Program-made: the position numbers and the translations under genes
In this document: positions 29,847 to 38,998 of the stretch, piece by piece
Position numbering within the stretch: the stretch's first letter is position 1
Layout of the letters: every line of letters begins with the position of its first letter
The notes under the pieces: generated by a model
What the model was told of the DNA's origin: nothing
Database searches by the model: none
The model's input: the letters and a program-made list of their open reading frames with translations, nothing else
From: Candidatus Manganitrophus sp.
Lineage (GTDB): Bacteria > Nitrospirota > Nitrospiria > SBBL01 > Manganitrophaceae
DNA: 64,000 bases
Assembly (NCBI GenBank): GCA_028865235.1
Contig: CP114561.1
Span: 2,438,001 to 2,502,000 of the forward strand
Reading direction: 5' to 3'

Positions 29847-30296
29847 ATGAGACGCGTCGACTATATGCTGGGGGGAGAGGATTTCAAGAAGATGTCGGCC
29901 GCCCACTTCATGCAGACCGATGTTTATTATTACCCGAAGAATGCAACCGGAGACAAGCTTGCGACCGCAATCACGATGGGTGGATTCGGGAGTGTGCCGA
30001 TTGTCGATAAAGGAAAGAGATTGGTCGGGATTATCAGCGAATTTGATCTACTCAAGGCGATCACAAGCGGAAAAGAGCTGGAAAAGGTGACGGCGGAAGA
30101 GATCATGACGGTGAGCCCAATCTGTGTGACCGAAGAGACCCTATCGGAAGAGATCATTCAATTGCTTCAGGAGAAACATCTGATCCGGGTGCCGGTCGTC
30201 GATAAGAACGGCACCCTGGTGGGGGTGGTTGCAAGGAGGGATATCTTACAGGGTTATCTGAAGTCGAAGGAAAGCCCGCCCCCCTGGTGGTTTTGA
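29847..30296 (+). CDS. CBS-domain pair protein
   Basis: A 149-residue protein with two CBS motifs (about 18-70 and 85-138): GSVPIVDKGKRLVGIISEFDLL and IRVPVVDKNGTLVGVVARRDIL. CBS pairs bind adenosyl ligands such as AMP, ATP or SAM. A GGAGGG lies seven bases before the ATG. It resembles the CBS protein at 41536 that heads the cyanate operon. It stands alone here, convergent with gpmI. Confidence 0.85.
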   Translation: MRRVDYMLGGEDFKKMSAAHFMQTDVYYYPKNATGDKLATAITMGGFGSVPIVDKGKRLVGIISEFDLLKAITSGKELEKVTAEEIMTVSPICVTEETLSEEIIQLLQEKHLIRVPVVDKNGTLVGVVARRDILQGYLKSKESPPPWWF

Positions 30297-30298
30297 CT

Positions 30299-31882
30299 TC
30301 ACCTGAGGTCCATTCGCTTCCCCGCTTCGCTCCTCACGATCAACGAGTCGTGGTCCATCTGCGGCGGCTTCGGGATCTGCATCAGATCGAGAATGGTCGG
30401 CGCGATATCGGCGTGGATGCCGGGCCGAAGCCGGACCTTTTCCGGAGAGACCAGAATAAAGGGGACCGGCAGCGTCGTATGGGCGGTATGCGGCTCCCCC
30501 GTCTGGTAATCGATCATCTGCTCCAAGTTGCCGTGATCGGCGGTGATCAGAACCGCCCCCCCTGCCGCAAGGGTTTTGTCGACGATTCGTTCAAGGCATC
30601 GATCGATCACCTCGACCGCTTGCATCGCCGCTTTCAACACGCCGGAATGCCCCACCATATCGGGATTGGCGAAGTTCAACACAATCAGGTCGAACCGGCC
30701 GCGCTCGATCTGGCGGACCACCTCATCGGTCACTTCAAAGGCGCTCATCTGCGGTTTCTGATCGTACGTCGCCACCTCTTTGGGAGAGGGGATTAAGATC
30801 CGCTCTTCCCCTTCGAACAGGACCTCACGGCCGCCGTTGAAGAAGTAGGTGACATGGGCATATTTTTCGGTTTCGGCGATCCGAAGCTGATGGAGCCCCC
30901 GCCGGCTGATCACTTCCGCCAGGATCTGGTCGAGCGAAACCGGCTCGAAGGCGGCGGGCAGATCGAGGGTCTCATCATAACGGGTCATCGTGACGAACGC
31001 GGCGAGTTGTGGGAAGAGCTCCCGTGGAAAACCGGTGAACTCTTTCTGCGTCATGGCGCGGGTCAGCTGCCGGGCGCGGTCGGCCCTGAAGTTAAAGAAG
31101 AGGACGCTGTCCCCGTCTAAGACTTTTCCGACCGGCTTTCCCTCCTCAACGATGACAACCGGTTTTACAAATTCATCGGTGATCTGCGCCGCGTAGCTCT
31201 TCTCTACGGCCACTCTCGCAGAGATCTCCTCGATTCCTTTCCCTTCGACGATCGCTCGATAGGCCTTCTCGGTTCGATCCCAGCGCTTATCTCGATCCAT
31301 CGCATAATAGCGCCCGATCACTGTCGCGATCTTCCAATCGGCACCTGCCGGACGTTTCTCCAGAAGGACCTGTTCGAGCTGATCGAGATAGCGAAGCGCG
31401 CTCTGCGGCGGGGTGTCCCGCCCATCCAAGAAGGGATGGATTCGGACCGATTGGAGTTGTTTCTTGCGGGCCATTTCCAGCAGAGCAATCAGATGGTCGA
31501 TATGGCTGTGAACCCCCCCATCGGAGAGCAGCCCCATTAAATGAAGGGTGCTGTTTTTCTTCTTGGCTGCATCGAGCCCCGCATTCAGGGCCGGGTTGTT
31601 GAGGAAGGTTCCCTCGGTGATCGCCTTATTGATCCGGGTGAAATCTTGATAGACGATCCGGCCTGCGCCGATGTTCAGATGCCCCACCTCCGAATTCCCC
31701 ATCTGCTGATCGGGGAGCCCCACCGCCTCGCCGGAGGCCTCGATATAGGTGTTCGGATAATGCTCCAGGAGTGACCGGTAAAAAGGGGGATCGACCAGCG
31801 CGATGGCGTTGGCATCGGTCCGGGGATTAATTCCCCAGCCGTCCAGGATGATCAGGACGACAGGTTTCGGTCTCTGCGGCAT
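30299..31882 (-). CDS. gpmI: 2,3-bisphosphoglycerate-independent phosphoglycerate mutase
   Basis: A 527-residue Mn-dependent glycolytic/gluconeogenic enzyme interconverting 3- and 2-phosphoglycerate. Metal-binding LILDGWG at the start, catalytic Ser64 in MGNSEVGHLNIGAG, HSHIDHL and FLDGRDTPP, and the C-terminal ITADHGNLEQM. Length is slightly above the family norm (about 510). It starts one base after the LapAB-like gene and is the last gene of the rplU-gpmI run. Confidence 0.94.
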   Translation of the reverse strand: MPQRPKPVVLIILDGWGINPRTDANAIALVDPPFYRSLLEHYPNTYIEASGEAVGLPDQQMGNSEVGHLNIGAGRIVYQDFTRINKAITEGTFLNNPALNAGLDAAKKKNSTLHLMGLLSDGGVHSHIDHLIALLEMARKKQLQSVRIHPFLDGRDTPPQSALRYLDQLEQVLLEKRPAGADWKIATVIGRYYAMDRDKRWDRTEKAYRAIVEGKGIEEISARVAVEKSYAAQITDEFVKPVVIVEEGKPVGKVLDGDSVLFFNFRADRARQLTRAMTQKEFTGFPRELFPQLAAFVTMTRYDETLDLPAAFEPVSLDQILAEVISRRGLHQLRIAETEKYAHVTYFFNGGREVLFEGEERILIPSPKEVATYDQKPQMSAFEVTDEVVRQIERGRFDLIVLNFANPDMVGHSGVLKAAMQAVEVIDRCLERIVDKTLAAGGAVLITADHGNLEQMIDYQTGEPHTAHTTLPVPFILVSPEKVRLRPGIHADIAPTILDLMQIPKPPQMDHDSLIVRSEAGKRMDLR

Positions 31883-33250
31883 TTAGATGATCTCCCGGGG
31901 ATGTGGGGTGGAATAGGGGGTTTCGGTGAGGGCTTTCTTATGGGCTTTGTCGACCAGAATCGGATTGGCCTGATAGGTATTCCACCGGCCGCACCGGCCG
32001 CATCGCCCCGACCATTCGATGGTGTGATAGTCGCATTGGGCGCAGTAGTAGGGGACCAAGACCCGTTTCTTCAGTTGGAGACCTTTTTTGAACGCTTCTA
32101 CGGCCGACTCGGGTTCCCCCCGCCGCATGTAAATGTTTCCGAGAATCTTGTGTAGATCGGGGAAATATTCGACATGGGCGTCGATCTCGGCCAAGGTCTC
32201 GAAGGCGTCATCGATCATTTCAAGACGGTAGTAGAGCTTTCCGAGATAAAATTTGAGAACCGTGTTGTGGCGGTCCTTATTGATCGCCTTCCGGTAGACC
32301 TGCAGAATCTTCTCCGGCTCTCCCATCTCGAGATAGAGATCTTCCAGGCGATGAAGCAAGATGAGATGGTTCGTCATTTCAAAGGCTTTTTCCAGCAGGG
32401 CCGCCGCGAGTTCGGTTTTTCCTTCTTTCAGATGGACCTCGCCGATGCCGATGTAGGCCGGCAAAAATCCCTTTTCAAGTTTGATGGCCCCTTTGAAGTA
32501 GCGCCGGGCGATTTCTTTCTGGTCCCGCTGCAGGAAGAGCCGTCCGATTTCGTATTTGATTCCGAGGAAAATGACCCGCTCTTTTTGGCTTGCCTCGGAG
32601 GAGAGCGGCAGCTTCAGGATCTTCTCTTGGATCGGATGGGCCTCTTCCCAATGTTGAAGCCGAATATAGAGGTCTCGAAGACGGGTGAGCGCCGCGACGT
32701 TGGTTTCATCGAGGTGCAGAATTTCCTTCAAATGCTGAATCGCTTCCTCGAATCGCTGCGCCTCTTCGAGATCGCGCGAGAGGGCGAGGAGGACCTCGAT
32801 GTTTTGCTCGTCGAGACTCCGTGCCTTCCGATGGAGCCGAATCGCCTCATTGAAATTCTTCTCAATCCGCTGGATTTTTCCGAGCCGCAGGAGGGTGCTG
32901 ACATGATTCGGGTTCAGCGCCAACACCTTCTGGAAAAGGAGGGTGGCGTCCCGATACCGCTTCCCGAGAAAGGCGTTGACCGCCTCGGTATAGTAGGTCT
33001 CGATCTGGGCTTCTTTCTTTTGCAGCCGGGTGTATTTCCAGTTGAGAAAAAGGTTTCTGGTTTCGCGGATGCCGGCGGAGAGGATGACCAGGAGGCCGCC
33101 GAAGGCGGTGGAGAAGAGAATCAGCGCGGTGACCGGCATTTCAAAGGAGGTCTCGCGTGTGATGAAAAAGATGACCTTTTCCGGATTCAGTTGGGCGAGA
33201 TAACCGACAATCCCGATGAAGGCGAAGAAAATAAGAATTAAGAGAGGCAT
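31883..33250 (-). CDS. LapA-LapB-like fusion: membrane anchor, TPRs and C-terminal zinc ribbon
   Basis: A 455-residue protein. Two N-terminal membrane segments (about 2-18 and 41-62) with the connecting NPEKVIFFITRETSFEMPV resemble the LapA (DUF1049) domain. Residues about 85-390 are TPR repeats. CAQC at 403-406 and CGRC at 417-420 form the rubredoxin-like metal site of LapB (YciM), in the context CDYHTIEWSGRCGRCG. In E. coli LapA and LapB are separate adjacent genes controlling LpxC turnover and LPS assembly; LapB has only one membrane helix. Here both seem joined. The role in LPS control is inferred. It starts three bases after rsfS. Confidence 0.8.
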   Translation of the reverse strand: MPLLILIFFAFIGIVGYLAQLNPEKVIFFITRETSFEMPVTALILFSTAFGGLLVILSAGIRETRNLFLNWKYTRLQKKEAQIETYYTEAVNAFLGKRYRDATLLFQKVLALNPNHVSTLLRLGKIQRIEKNFNEAIRLHRKARSLDEQNIEVLLALSRDLEEAQRFEEAIQHLKEILHLDETNVAALTRLRDLYIRLQHWEEAHPIQEKILKLPLSSEASQKERVIFLGIKYEIGRLFLQRDQKEIARRYFKGAIKLEKGFLPAYIGIGEVHLKEGKTELAAALLEKAFEMTNHLILLHRLEDLYLEMGEPEKILQVYRKAINKDRHNTVLKFYLGKLYYRLEMIDDAFETLAEIDAHVEYFPDLHKILGNIYMRRGEPESAVEAFKKGLQLKKRVLVPYYCAQCDYHTIEWSGRCGRCGRWNTYQANPILVDKAHKKALTETPYSTPHPREII

Positions 33251-33253
33251 GGA

Positions 33254-33691
33254 CTATCTGACCCTCCCTCGCTCTTTCTTTTTTCTTGGAGGTTCTTCCA
33301 GCTCTGAAGAAGGGAAAGGAAGTTGCGGGGCATCTCCCCAGAGTCGGTCGAGATTGTAAAACTCCCTCGCTTCCTTTTTAAAGATATGAAGGATTACGTC
33401 ATTGTAATCGACGAGAACCCAAAGGCTCGCCTCGCGGCCTTCGACCCCAAGGGCCTTCGAGCCCTTTTTAGCGAGAGCGTCGTGAACCGCATCGACGATG
33501 GCCCGAATCTGAGGCTCCGATTCCGCAGAGCAGATGACAAAAAAGTCGGCGAGGGAGGTCAGGTCGCCGACTTGGTAAACGGTAATTTCCTCAGCGTGCT
33601 TCGTTTGGGCGGCCGTCGCAATGAGAAGGGCTTTCGCCTTGGCATCCCAGACCGGTTTCTTTGTGCGGACTTTCTTTGAATCCTTAGGAAT
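33254..33691 (-). CDS. rsfS: Ribosomal silencing factor RsfS (ATT start)
   Basis: A 145-residue RsfS/DUF143 protein. Characteristic blocks are LLIATAAQTKHAEEITVYQV, LTSLADFFVICSAES, IRAIVDAVHDALAKKG and EGREASLWVLVDYNDVILHI. RsfS binds L14 (uL14) and blocks subunit joining when nutrients are scarce. No ATG, GTG or TTG occurs in frame between the upstream stop and the end of the conserved domain. ATT at 33691, six bases after AGAGG, gives the expected N-terminus (initiator followed by PKDSKKV). Downstream extension is Lys/Arg-rich. It sits between nadD and the LapAB-like gene, the common order nadD-rsfS. Confidence 0.9.
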   Translation of the reverse strand: MPKDSKKVRTKKPVWDAKAKALLIATAAQTKHAEEITVYQVGDLTSLADFFVICSAESEPQIRAIVDAVHDALAKKGSKALGVEGREASLWVLVDYNDVILHIFKKEAREFYNLDRLWGDAPQLPFPSSELEEPPRKKKERGRVR

Positions 33692-33737
33692 CGTTATCCT
33701 CTTTATACTTATCTAATCAGTGCGCTTAATCTCTGCT

Positions 33738-34412
33738 TTATGAAGCCCCATAGAGTTTGTTTTTAATTATATATGAGGCCACCGGTTCAGGCAAGAGATT
33801 TTTCGTCTCCGCTCCGGCCGCCAGCCTCTTTCTGATCTCGCTTGCTGAGATCGGGCTGGGAGAAATCGAAAGAAAGTGGATCGATGTCCCTGATGTTAAT
33901 GGAATTGTCACACTTCCCTTGCCCAAGTGGTCAAGTTCCAGGAGCCGACTCGAGTCGACCTTTTGGATCTTTTGTAGCGGTCCGATATCGGGAAATTGCG
34001 AGAATGGATGGCCTGGGCGGGTCACAATGACAAAATCGCAGAGCGAGAGGAGGCGTTCGGGCTCCCTCCAGGTCGGGAGATCAACGAAGGCGTCCATGCC
34101 GATGATGAAAAAGAGCCTGTCGTGGGGGTGGAGACGTTTCAGCTCCGAGAGGGTTTCTACGGAATACGACTTGCCCGGTCGTTTGACTTCAATTTCACAG
34201 AGCTCGAAATCGGGATGGCCTAATAGGGCCAATCGGGTCATTTCAAGGCGATGTTTTGCCGGAGGGATCGTTTTTTCCTTTTTGTGGGGTGGTGTTCCGG
34301 AAGGGATAAAAAGAATCCGATCAAGATGAAGTTTTTTCCGGACCTCCTCGGCGATATAGAGATGTCCGTTATGGATCGGGTTGAAAGTGCCGCCTAGAAG
34401 GCCGATGCGCAT
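33738..34412 (-). CDS. nadD: Nicotinate-nucleotide adenylyltransferase
   Basis: A 224-residue NAD-biosynthesis enzyme converting nicotinate mononucleotide and ATP to deamido-NAD. GLLGGTFNPIHNGHL holds the HxGH-type nucleotidyl-transfer motif at about residues 4-18, IPSGTPPHK binds substrate, and SISASEIR-type ISPSPISASEIRKRL (ISSTxIR equivalent) closes the C-terminus. Length normal. Follows proA after a 90-base gap holding a repeat. Confidence 0.93.
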   Translation of the reverse strand: MRIGLLGGTFNPIHNGHLYIAEEVRKKLHLDRILFIPSGTPPHKKEKTIPPAKHRLEMTRLALLGHPDFELCEIEVKRPGKSYSVETLSELKRLHPHDRLFFIIGMDAFVDLPTWREPERLLSLCDFVIVTRPGHPFSQFPDIGPLQKIQKVDSSRLLELDHLGKGSVTIPLTSGTSIHFLSISPSPISASEIRKRLAAGAETKNLLPEPVASYIIKNKLYGAS

Positions 34413-34426
34413 AGTTCATAAGAGGA

Positions 34427-34501
34427 CGTGATTCGTTAAACGTGAATCGTTATTCGTACAATCCGTTCTTACGTTTAGCATTGAACGAATAGCGAATCAC
34501 G
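34427..34501. repeat. Imperfect inverted repeat between proA and nadD
   Basis: CGTGATTCG at 34427-34435 is complementary to 34493-34501, and internal TTATTCGTACAAT pairs imperfectly with ATTGAACGAATAG. The left side also carries a direct duplicate (CGTGAATCGT). It looks like a copy of a small intergenic palindrome family. Confidence 0.55.
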
Positions 34502-34502
34502 A

Positions 34503-35774
34503 TTACTTTCGAATTTGTCCATCCCCGAAGATGATGAATTTCATGCAGGTCAGCGCTTCGAGACCCATCGGGCCGCGGGCATGGATGCGGCTGGTGGAGA
34601 TTCCCATTTCAGCGCCGAGGCCGAGCTGATAACCGTCGTTCAAACGGGTCGAGGCGTTGACGAAGACGGCGGAGGCATCGACCTCGTTCAAGAATCGCAT
34701 GGCGTGCGCATAATCTTGCGTGATGATCGCTTCCGAGTGCTGGGATCCATGTGTGGCGATATGCGCCATCGCCGATTCGATCGAATCGACGACCTTGACC
34801 GAGAGAATTAAATCGAGATATTCGGTTTTCCAGTCGGTCTCACTGGCCGGAACGATTTTGGATCCGCTCCCTCCCTCCAGGAGTTTTATTGTCTCCTGAC
34901 AGCCTCTGATCTCCACACCGGCCTCTTGCAGTCGCTTTGCGATTTTGGGGAGGAACGACGGCGCGATTTTCCGATGGACTAAGAGGCTCTCCATCGCATT
35001 ACAGGTGGCGGGGCGCTGGACTTTCGCATTCAGAGAGATCTCTTCAGCCATTTGAAGGTCGGCCGATTCGTCAACGAAGGTATGGCAGATTCCCTTGTCA
35101 TGTTTCATCACGGGGATCTTGGAGTGTTCCACAACGGTGCGGATCAAACCTTCTCCGCCGCGGGGGATAATCAGGTCGATGAGGTCATCGAAGGTGAGGA
35201 GATCGAAGATCGCTTGGCGATCGGTTGTTTCCACCAGCGTGACAGTATGCGGGGGAAGTCCGGCCGCACGGCCTGCCTCGTCCAAAAGGCGCGCAATGGC
35301 GATATTGGAGTGAATCGCCTCCGATCCGCCCCGGAGAATCACCCCATTCCCCGACTTAACGCAGAGGCCTGCCGCATCGGCGGTGACGTTCGGGCGAGAC
35401 TCGTAGATGATGCCGATCACGCCGATCGGAACCCGCATCTGGCCGACCTGAATGCCGTTGGGCCGCCGCGTCATCTTGAGGACCTCGCCGACCGGATCGG
35501 GAAGGGCGGCTACTTCCCGCAGCCCGGCGGCCATTTCCGTTATTCGCTTCGGCGTGAGGGTCAGCCGTTCCAGAAGGGGTTCGGCGAGCCCTTTTTCTTT
35601 CCCCGCTTCGAGGTCTTTCATGTTTTCGGTCAGCAGAGAAGCGGTTTCGCGCTCCAGGCGCTCGGCCATGGCGAGAAGGGCGCGATTCTTCACTTCGGAC
35701 GAGCACTTTGCCAGGCTTCGCGCCGCCGCTTTTGTCCGTTGCGCCTGTTCTCTGAGGGTTTCTTTAAGCCCCAT
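34503..35774 (-). CDS. proA: Gamma-glutamyl phosphate reductase
   Basis: A 423-residue NADPH-dependent enzyme making glutamate-5-semialdehyde for proline synthesis. Aldehyde-dehydrogenase-like fold with IGVIYESRPNVTADAAGLC, SGNGVILRGGSEAIHSN, HDKGICHTFVD, and the catalytic Cys in VQRPATCNAMESLLVH. Start overlaps the end of proB by 11 bases, so both are translationally coupled. Confidence 0.95.
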   Translation of the reverse strand: MGLKETLREQAQRTKAAARSLAKCSSEVKNRALLAMAERLERETASLLTENMKDLEAGKEKGLAEPLLERLTLTPKRITEMAAGLREVAALPDPVGEVLKMTRRPNGIQVGQMRVPIGVIGIIYESRPNVTADAAGLCVKSGNGVILRGGSEAIHSNIAIARLLDEAGRAAGLPPHTVTLVETTDRQAIFDLLTFDDLIDLIIPRGGEGLIRTVVEHSKIPVMKHDKGICHTFVDESADLQMAEEISLNAKVQRPATCNAMESLLVHRKIAPSFLPKIAKRLQEAGVEIRGCQETIKLLEGGSGSKIVPASETDWKTEYLDLILSVKVVDSIESAMAHIATHGSQHSEAIITQDYAHAMRFLNEVDASAVFVNASTRLNDGYQLGLGAEMGISTSRIHARGPMGLEALTCMKFIIFGDGQIRK

Positions 35775-36899
35775 TGAGGATCACCAAATTATCCCGATGA
35801 ATCACCTCATCGGTCGACTTGTAACCGAGCTTTTTCTCGATCTGAGAAGAGTGAATTCCTTTGATCAGTATCATCTCAGACGCACTGTAGTTCGTCAAGC
35901 CTTTTGCAATCTCTTTCCCATCGGAAGTGAGGCATCGGATGGCGTCGCCGACCTCGAATTTTCCGGTAATCTCGCGGATGCCGGAGGCGAGGAGCGACTT
36001 CCCTTTTTCAAGATCGCCTCCACCGCGCCGGCATCGAGAACAACCTCTCCTTTCACCTTCAGGGAGTGGGCGATCCAATGCTTCTTGGAGGTGAGGCGGA
36101 CCGGTTTTGGGAGGAAGAGGGTCCCGATCGATTCTCCCTGAAAGGCCCGCTGCATCAACCCGGGAGCGGTTCCATTAACGATCAGGGTCGTCACACCGTA
36201 GGCGGCGACGCTTTTGGCCGCCTGGACTTTGGTCGCCATGCCGCCGGTGCCGCTGATGGCCCCCGGCTCGCCGGCGATTCCCTCGATCTCCGGCGTGATC
36301 TCCTCGATGAGCGGAATCAAAGTGGCTTCCGGGTTTTTTCTCGGATCGGCGGTGAAGAGGCCGTCGACATCGGAGAGAATCACCAACAAAGAAGCATCGA
36401 CGAGATGAGTAATTTGCGCGGCGAGGTGATCGTTATCGCCCAGCTTGATCTCATCGACCGTCACGGTGTCGTTTTCATTGATGATCGGCAAGATGCCGTG
36501 TTCCAGAAGGGTCATCAGGGTGTTTCGGGCGTTGATGAAGCGTTTTCGATCGGCGATGTCTTCTCGCGTCAGGAGAACCTGGGCGACGTTGATTTGAAAC
36601 TTCTCGAAATGTTTTTCATAGGCCCACATCAGCCGGCTCTGTCCGACGGCCGCGGCTCCCTGTTTGAGGGGGATCGTCTTCGGCCGGCGTGTCAGCCCCA
36701 GCTTCTCCATCCCGCAGAGGATGGCGCCGGAGGAGACCAAGAAGATCTCGTGTCCTTCGGACCGGAGGATAGACACCTCTTCGGCAATCTCAGCCATCCG
36801 CTCTTCGCGAAGGCCCTTCTCGTGCGAAGCGATGATGCTGCTGCCGATTTTGATGACAATCCGTTTGTTTTTATGGAGGCGCTGTCGCGGCGAGGACAT
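35764..36899 (-). CDS. proB: Glutamate 5-kinase with PUA domain (frameshifted)
   Basis: About 378 residues. The amino-acid-kinase domain (about 10-260) shows IVIKIGSSII, VSSGAI, NENDTVTVDEIKLGDND and SDVDGLFTADPR. The C-terminal PUA domain (about 290-370) is VVLDAGAVEAI...ITGKFEVGDAIRC...GLTNYSASEM. The two parts of the PUA domain are in different frames. One extra A in the run at 35999-36000 (minus strand GGGAAAGTCG) joins EAILKKG to KSLLASGIREI. First enzyme of proline synthesis. The start at 36899 begins MSSPRQRLHKNKRIVIKIG, 14 bases after obgE. Confidence 0.93.
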
Positions 36900-36912
36900 T
36901 CCGGTCTCCGAG

Positions 36913-37974
36913 TTAAGGAATGGATTCGCCGTCGGCGGCGACCGGCGGGGTGGCTCTCGTTTTTCGGAGGAGCTCGACCTGATTCCCGAGCGTGCGAATG
37001 AGCGGTTTGATCCCTTTTCCTGTGGCGGCGGAGATTTCAAAGAAGGGGATTTTTTTCTGTTTGCAGTAGCGGCGCAGGCGCTCTTTTTTCTCCCCCTCGC
37101 CGGCGGCATCGATTTTGGTGGCCGCTACGATGAACGGCTTCTCGCCCAACGTTTGGTGATACGAAGACAATTCCGCCCGGACCACTTCAAAATCGTGCAG
37201 CGGATCTTCCGTTCCCATCTCCGAGACGTCTACCAAATGGAGGAGAAGCAATGTCCGCTCGATGTGTTTTAGGAACTGAATCCCCAGCCCTTTCCCCTCA
37301 TGGGCTCCTTCGATCAGTCCCGGAATGTCGGCGACGGTGAAGTGATACTCCTGGTCGCGCGTCCCGCCCCAGGTCACGACCCCCAGGTTCGGCTCCAAGG
37401 TCGTGAACGGATAGTCGGCGATCTTCGGACGGGCTGCGGAGATAACGGAAATGAGGGTCGATTTCCCGGCGTTAGGAAGGCCGACCAGGCCGACATCAGC
37501 CAGGAGCTTCAGCTCCAGCTGCAGCCAGCGCTCTTCTCCTTTTTGCCCCGGCTCCGCAATGCGGGGGGCTTGTCGGGTAGGGGATTTGAAATGGGAATTA
37601 CCCCGTCCCCCGCGGCCTCCCCGGACGATCAACGCCCGCTGGCCCACCTCGGTCAGATCGGCAATCGGCTCATCGGTTTGCGCATCGCGAACGGTCGTTC
37701 CGACGGGGACGGGAATGATTAGGTCGGGGCTGTTTTTCCCGCTGCGGTTTTGCCCGCTTCCGTTTTCGGCCCGCTTGACGATGTAGTGTTGCTGGTAGCG
37801 AAGATCAATAAGGGTTGAGAGTTCAGAAGAGGCTTCGAGAAAGATATCGCCCCCCTTTCCTCCGTCTCCCCCGTCCGGGCCGCCCCTTGGGACATATTTT
37901 TCACGCCGGAAGCTGACGCACCCGTCCCCTCCGTCGCCGGCCTTGACGTAGATTTTGACCTGATCGATAAACAC
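36913..37974 (-). CDS. obgE: GTPase ObgE/CgtA
   Basis: A 353-residue ribosome-assembly GTPase. The glycine-rich Obg fold fills residues 1-158 (GDGGDGCVSFRREKYVPRGGPDGGDGG). The G domain starts at about 160 with GLPNAGKSTL, then DYPFTTLEPNLG (switch I Thr), DIPGLIEGAHEGKGLG and TKID. No OCT-type C-terminal extension beyond the G domain is evident. It is placed after rpmA as in most bacteria. Confidence 0.95.
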   Translation of the reverse strand: MFIDQVKIYVKAGDGGDGCVSFRREKYVPRGGPDGGDGGKGGDIFLEASSELSTLIDLRYQQHYIVKRAENGSGQNRSGKNSPDLIIPVPVGTTVRDAQTDEPIADLTEVGQRALIVRGGRGGRGNSHFKSPTRQAPRIAEPGQKGEERWLQLELKLLADVGLVGLPNAGKSTLISVISAARPKIADYPFTTLEPNLGVVTWGGTRDQEYHFTVADIPGLIEGAHEGKGLGIQFLKHIERTLLLLHLVDVSEMGTEDPLHDFEVVRAELSSYHQTLGEKPFIVAATKIDAAGEGEKKERLRRYCKQKKIPFFEISAATGKGIKPLIRTLGNQVELLRKTRATPPVAADGESIP

Positions 37975-37995
37975 AGCGATTCCAATCAGAATGTG

Positions 37996-38013
37996 AGCGC
38001 CCTAAAGGGCGCT
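37996..38013. promoter_or_regulatory. Intercistronic hairpin between rpmA and obgE
   Basis: AGCGCCC-TAAA-GGGCGCT forms a perfect 7-bp hairpin without a T run. It may tune mRNA stability or partially attenuate between the ribosomal genes and obgE. Confidence 0.4.
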
Positions 38014-38049
38014 TTCTAAAATGAGGGAGAGGAGGGGTGGAGAGGAGCG

Positions 38050-38307
38050 TTACGAGGAGGGATAGATGCTGACCCGCTTTTTATCTCTTCCAACCCGCTC
38101 GAACGTAACAACGCCGGAGATCTTGGCGAAGAGGGTATCATCGCTTCCGATTCCGACATTCAAACCGGGATGGATGCGGGTACCCCTCTGCCGGACCAAG
38201 ATATTACCGGCCAAAACCTGCTCGCCACCGAACCGCTTGACTCCCAACCGTTGAGAGTGGCTGTCGCGGCCATTTCGGGAGGAGCCAACCCCTTTTTTAT
38301 GTGCCAT
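38050..38307 (-). CDS. rpmA: 50S ribosomal protein L27
   Basis: An 85-residue protein with [20 protein letters not shown] at the start and [17 protein letters not shown] in the core. Its N-terminus lies at the peptidyl-transferase centre. There is no extra N-terminal extension that would need cleavage, as seen in Firmicutes. Between rplU and obgE. Confidence 0.96.
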   Translation of the reverse strand: MAHKKGVGSSRNGRDSHSQRLGVKRFGGEQVLAGNILVRQRGTRIHPGLNVGIGSDDTLFAKISGVVTFERVGRDKKRVSIYPSS

Positions 38308-38433
38308 TTCTCTAACTCCTTAAGTCTATTAGATGTGGGGCCTGTGCGGTGGAGAGGCGCGAACGGAGCGCCACTCCATCCTCCAATGCCCCCACGCCCC
38401 GCGCTCGCGCCGGTAACCCGGCCGCTCGCTTAT

Positions 38434-38745
38434 TTATGAAACAATTTCGACGATTTTCAGACGGGTGAATGCTTGCCGGTGGCCCTGCGTTCTTCGATAG
38501 TTCTTCCGTCTCTTTTTCTTGAAGACGACCACCTTGCGATTCCGGCCTTGCTGGAGAATCTCACCGACCACCTTGGCGGTTTTGATCTGTTCGGGATCAA
38601 CGGTGACTCCCTGATCATCCTGCAGGAGCAAAAGGGATCGAATCTCAACCTTATCGCCGACTTGACCGATACATTTTTCCACTTGAACAACATCACCGGT
38701 GGTCACCCGATACTGTTTTCCACCTGTTTCCATCACTGCGTGCAT
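38434..38745 (-). CDS. rplU: 50S ribosomal protein L21
   Basis: A 103-residue protein: METGGKQYRVTTGDVV near the N-terminus, VVGEILQQGRNRKVVVFKKKRRKNYRR and GHRQAFTRLKI near the C-terminus. First gene of the rplU-rpmA-obgE group. Start at 38745 has GGGAGA upstream. An in-frame extension to 38811 has no family support. Confidence 0.95.
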   Translation of the reverse strand: MHAVMETGGKQYRVTTGDVVQVEKCIGQVGDKVEIRSLLLLQDDQGVTVDPEQIKTAKVVGEILQQGRNRKVVVFKKKRRKNYRRTQGHRQAFTRLKIVEIVS

Positions 38746-38998
38746 TTCCAATCTCCCTTTTTCTGGTCCTTCAAAAAAAGTTATTAAACACGATTTCACC
38801 CTTTTTGTCAAGAAGTTTCCGGCATATAGGAATGAATAGGGAAAGGAAGTCGATCACTCGGATTGGGAATAGGCCGAACGATAACGGATTTTAGGGAACA
38901 GAAATTGAACGATCAAAATCAATGGGTCGTTACGGCAAAACATAACGTCTAGAGGGTAGAGGGCTGGCTCCGGAAGGGCTGGGCTGGTATCTGCCGGA

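Noticed and set aside
33323..33679. 118-codon plus-strand frame
   Set aside because: It is antisense to rsfS, whose minus-strand translation matches RsfS along its whole length. The real gene is hidden by its non-standard start.
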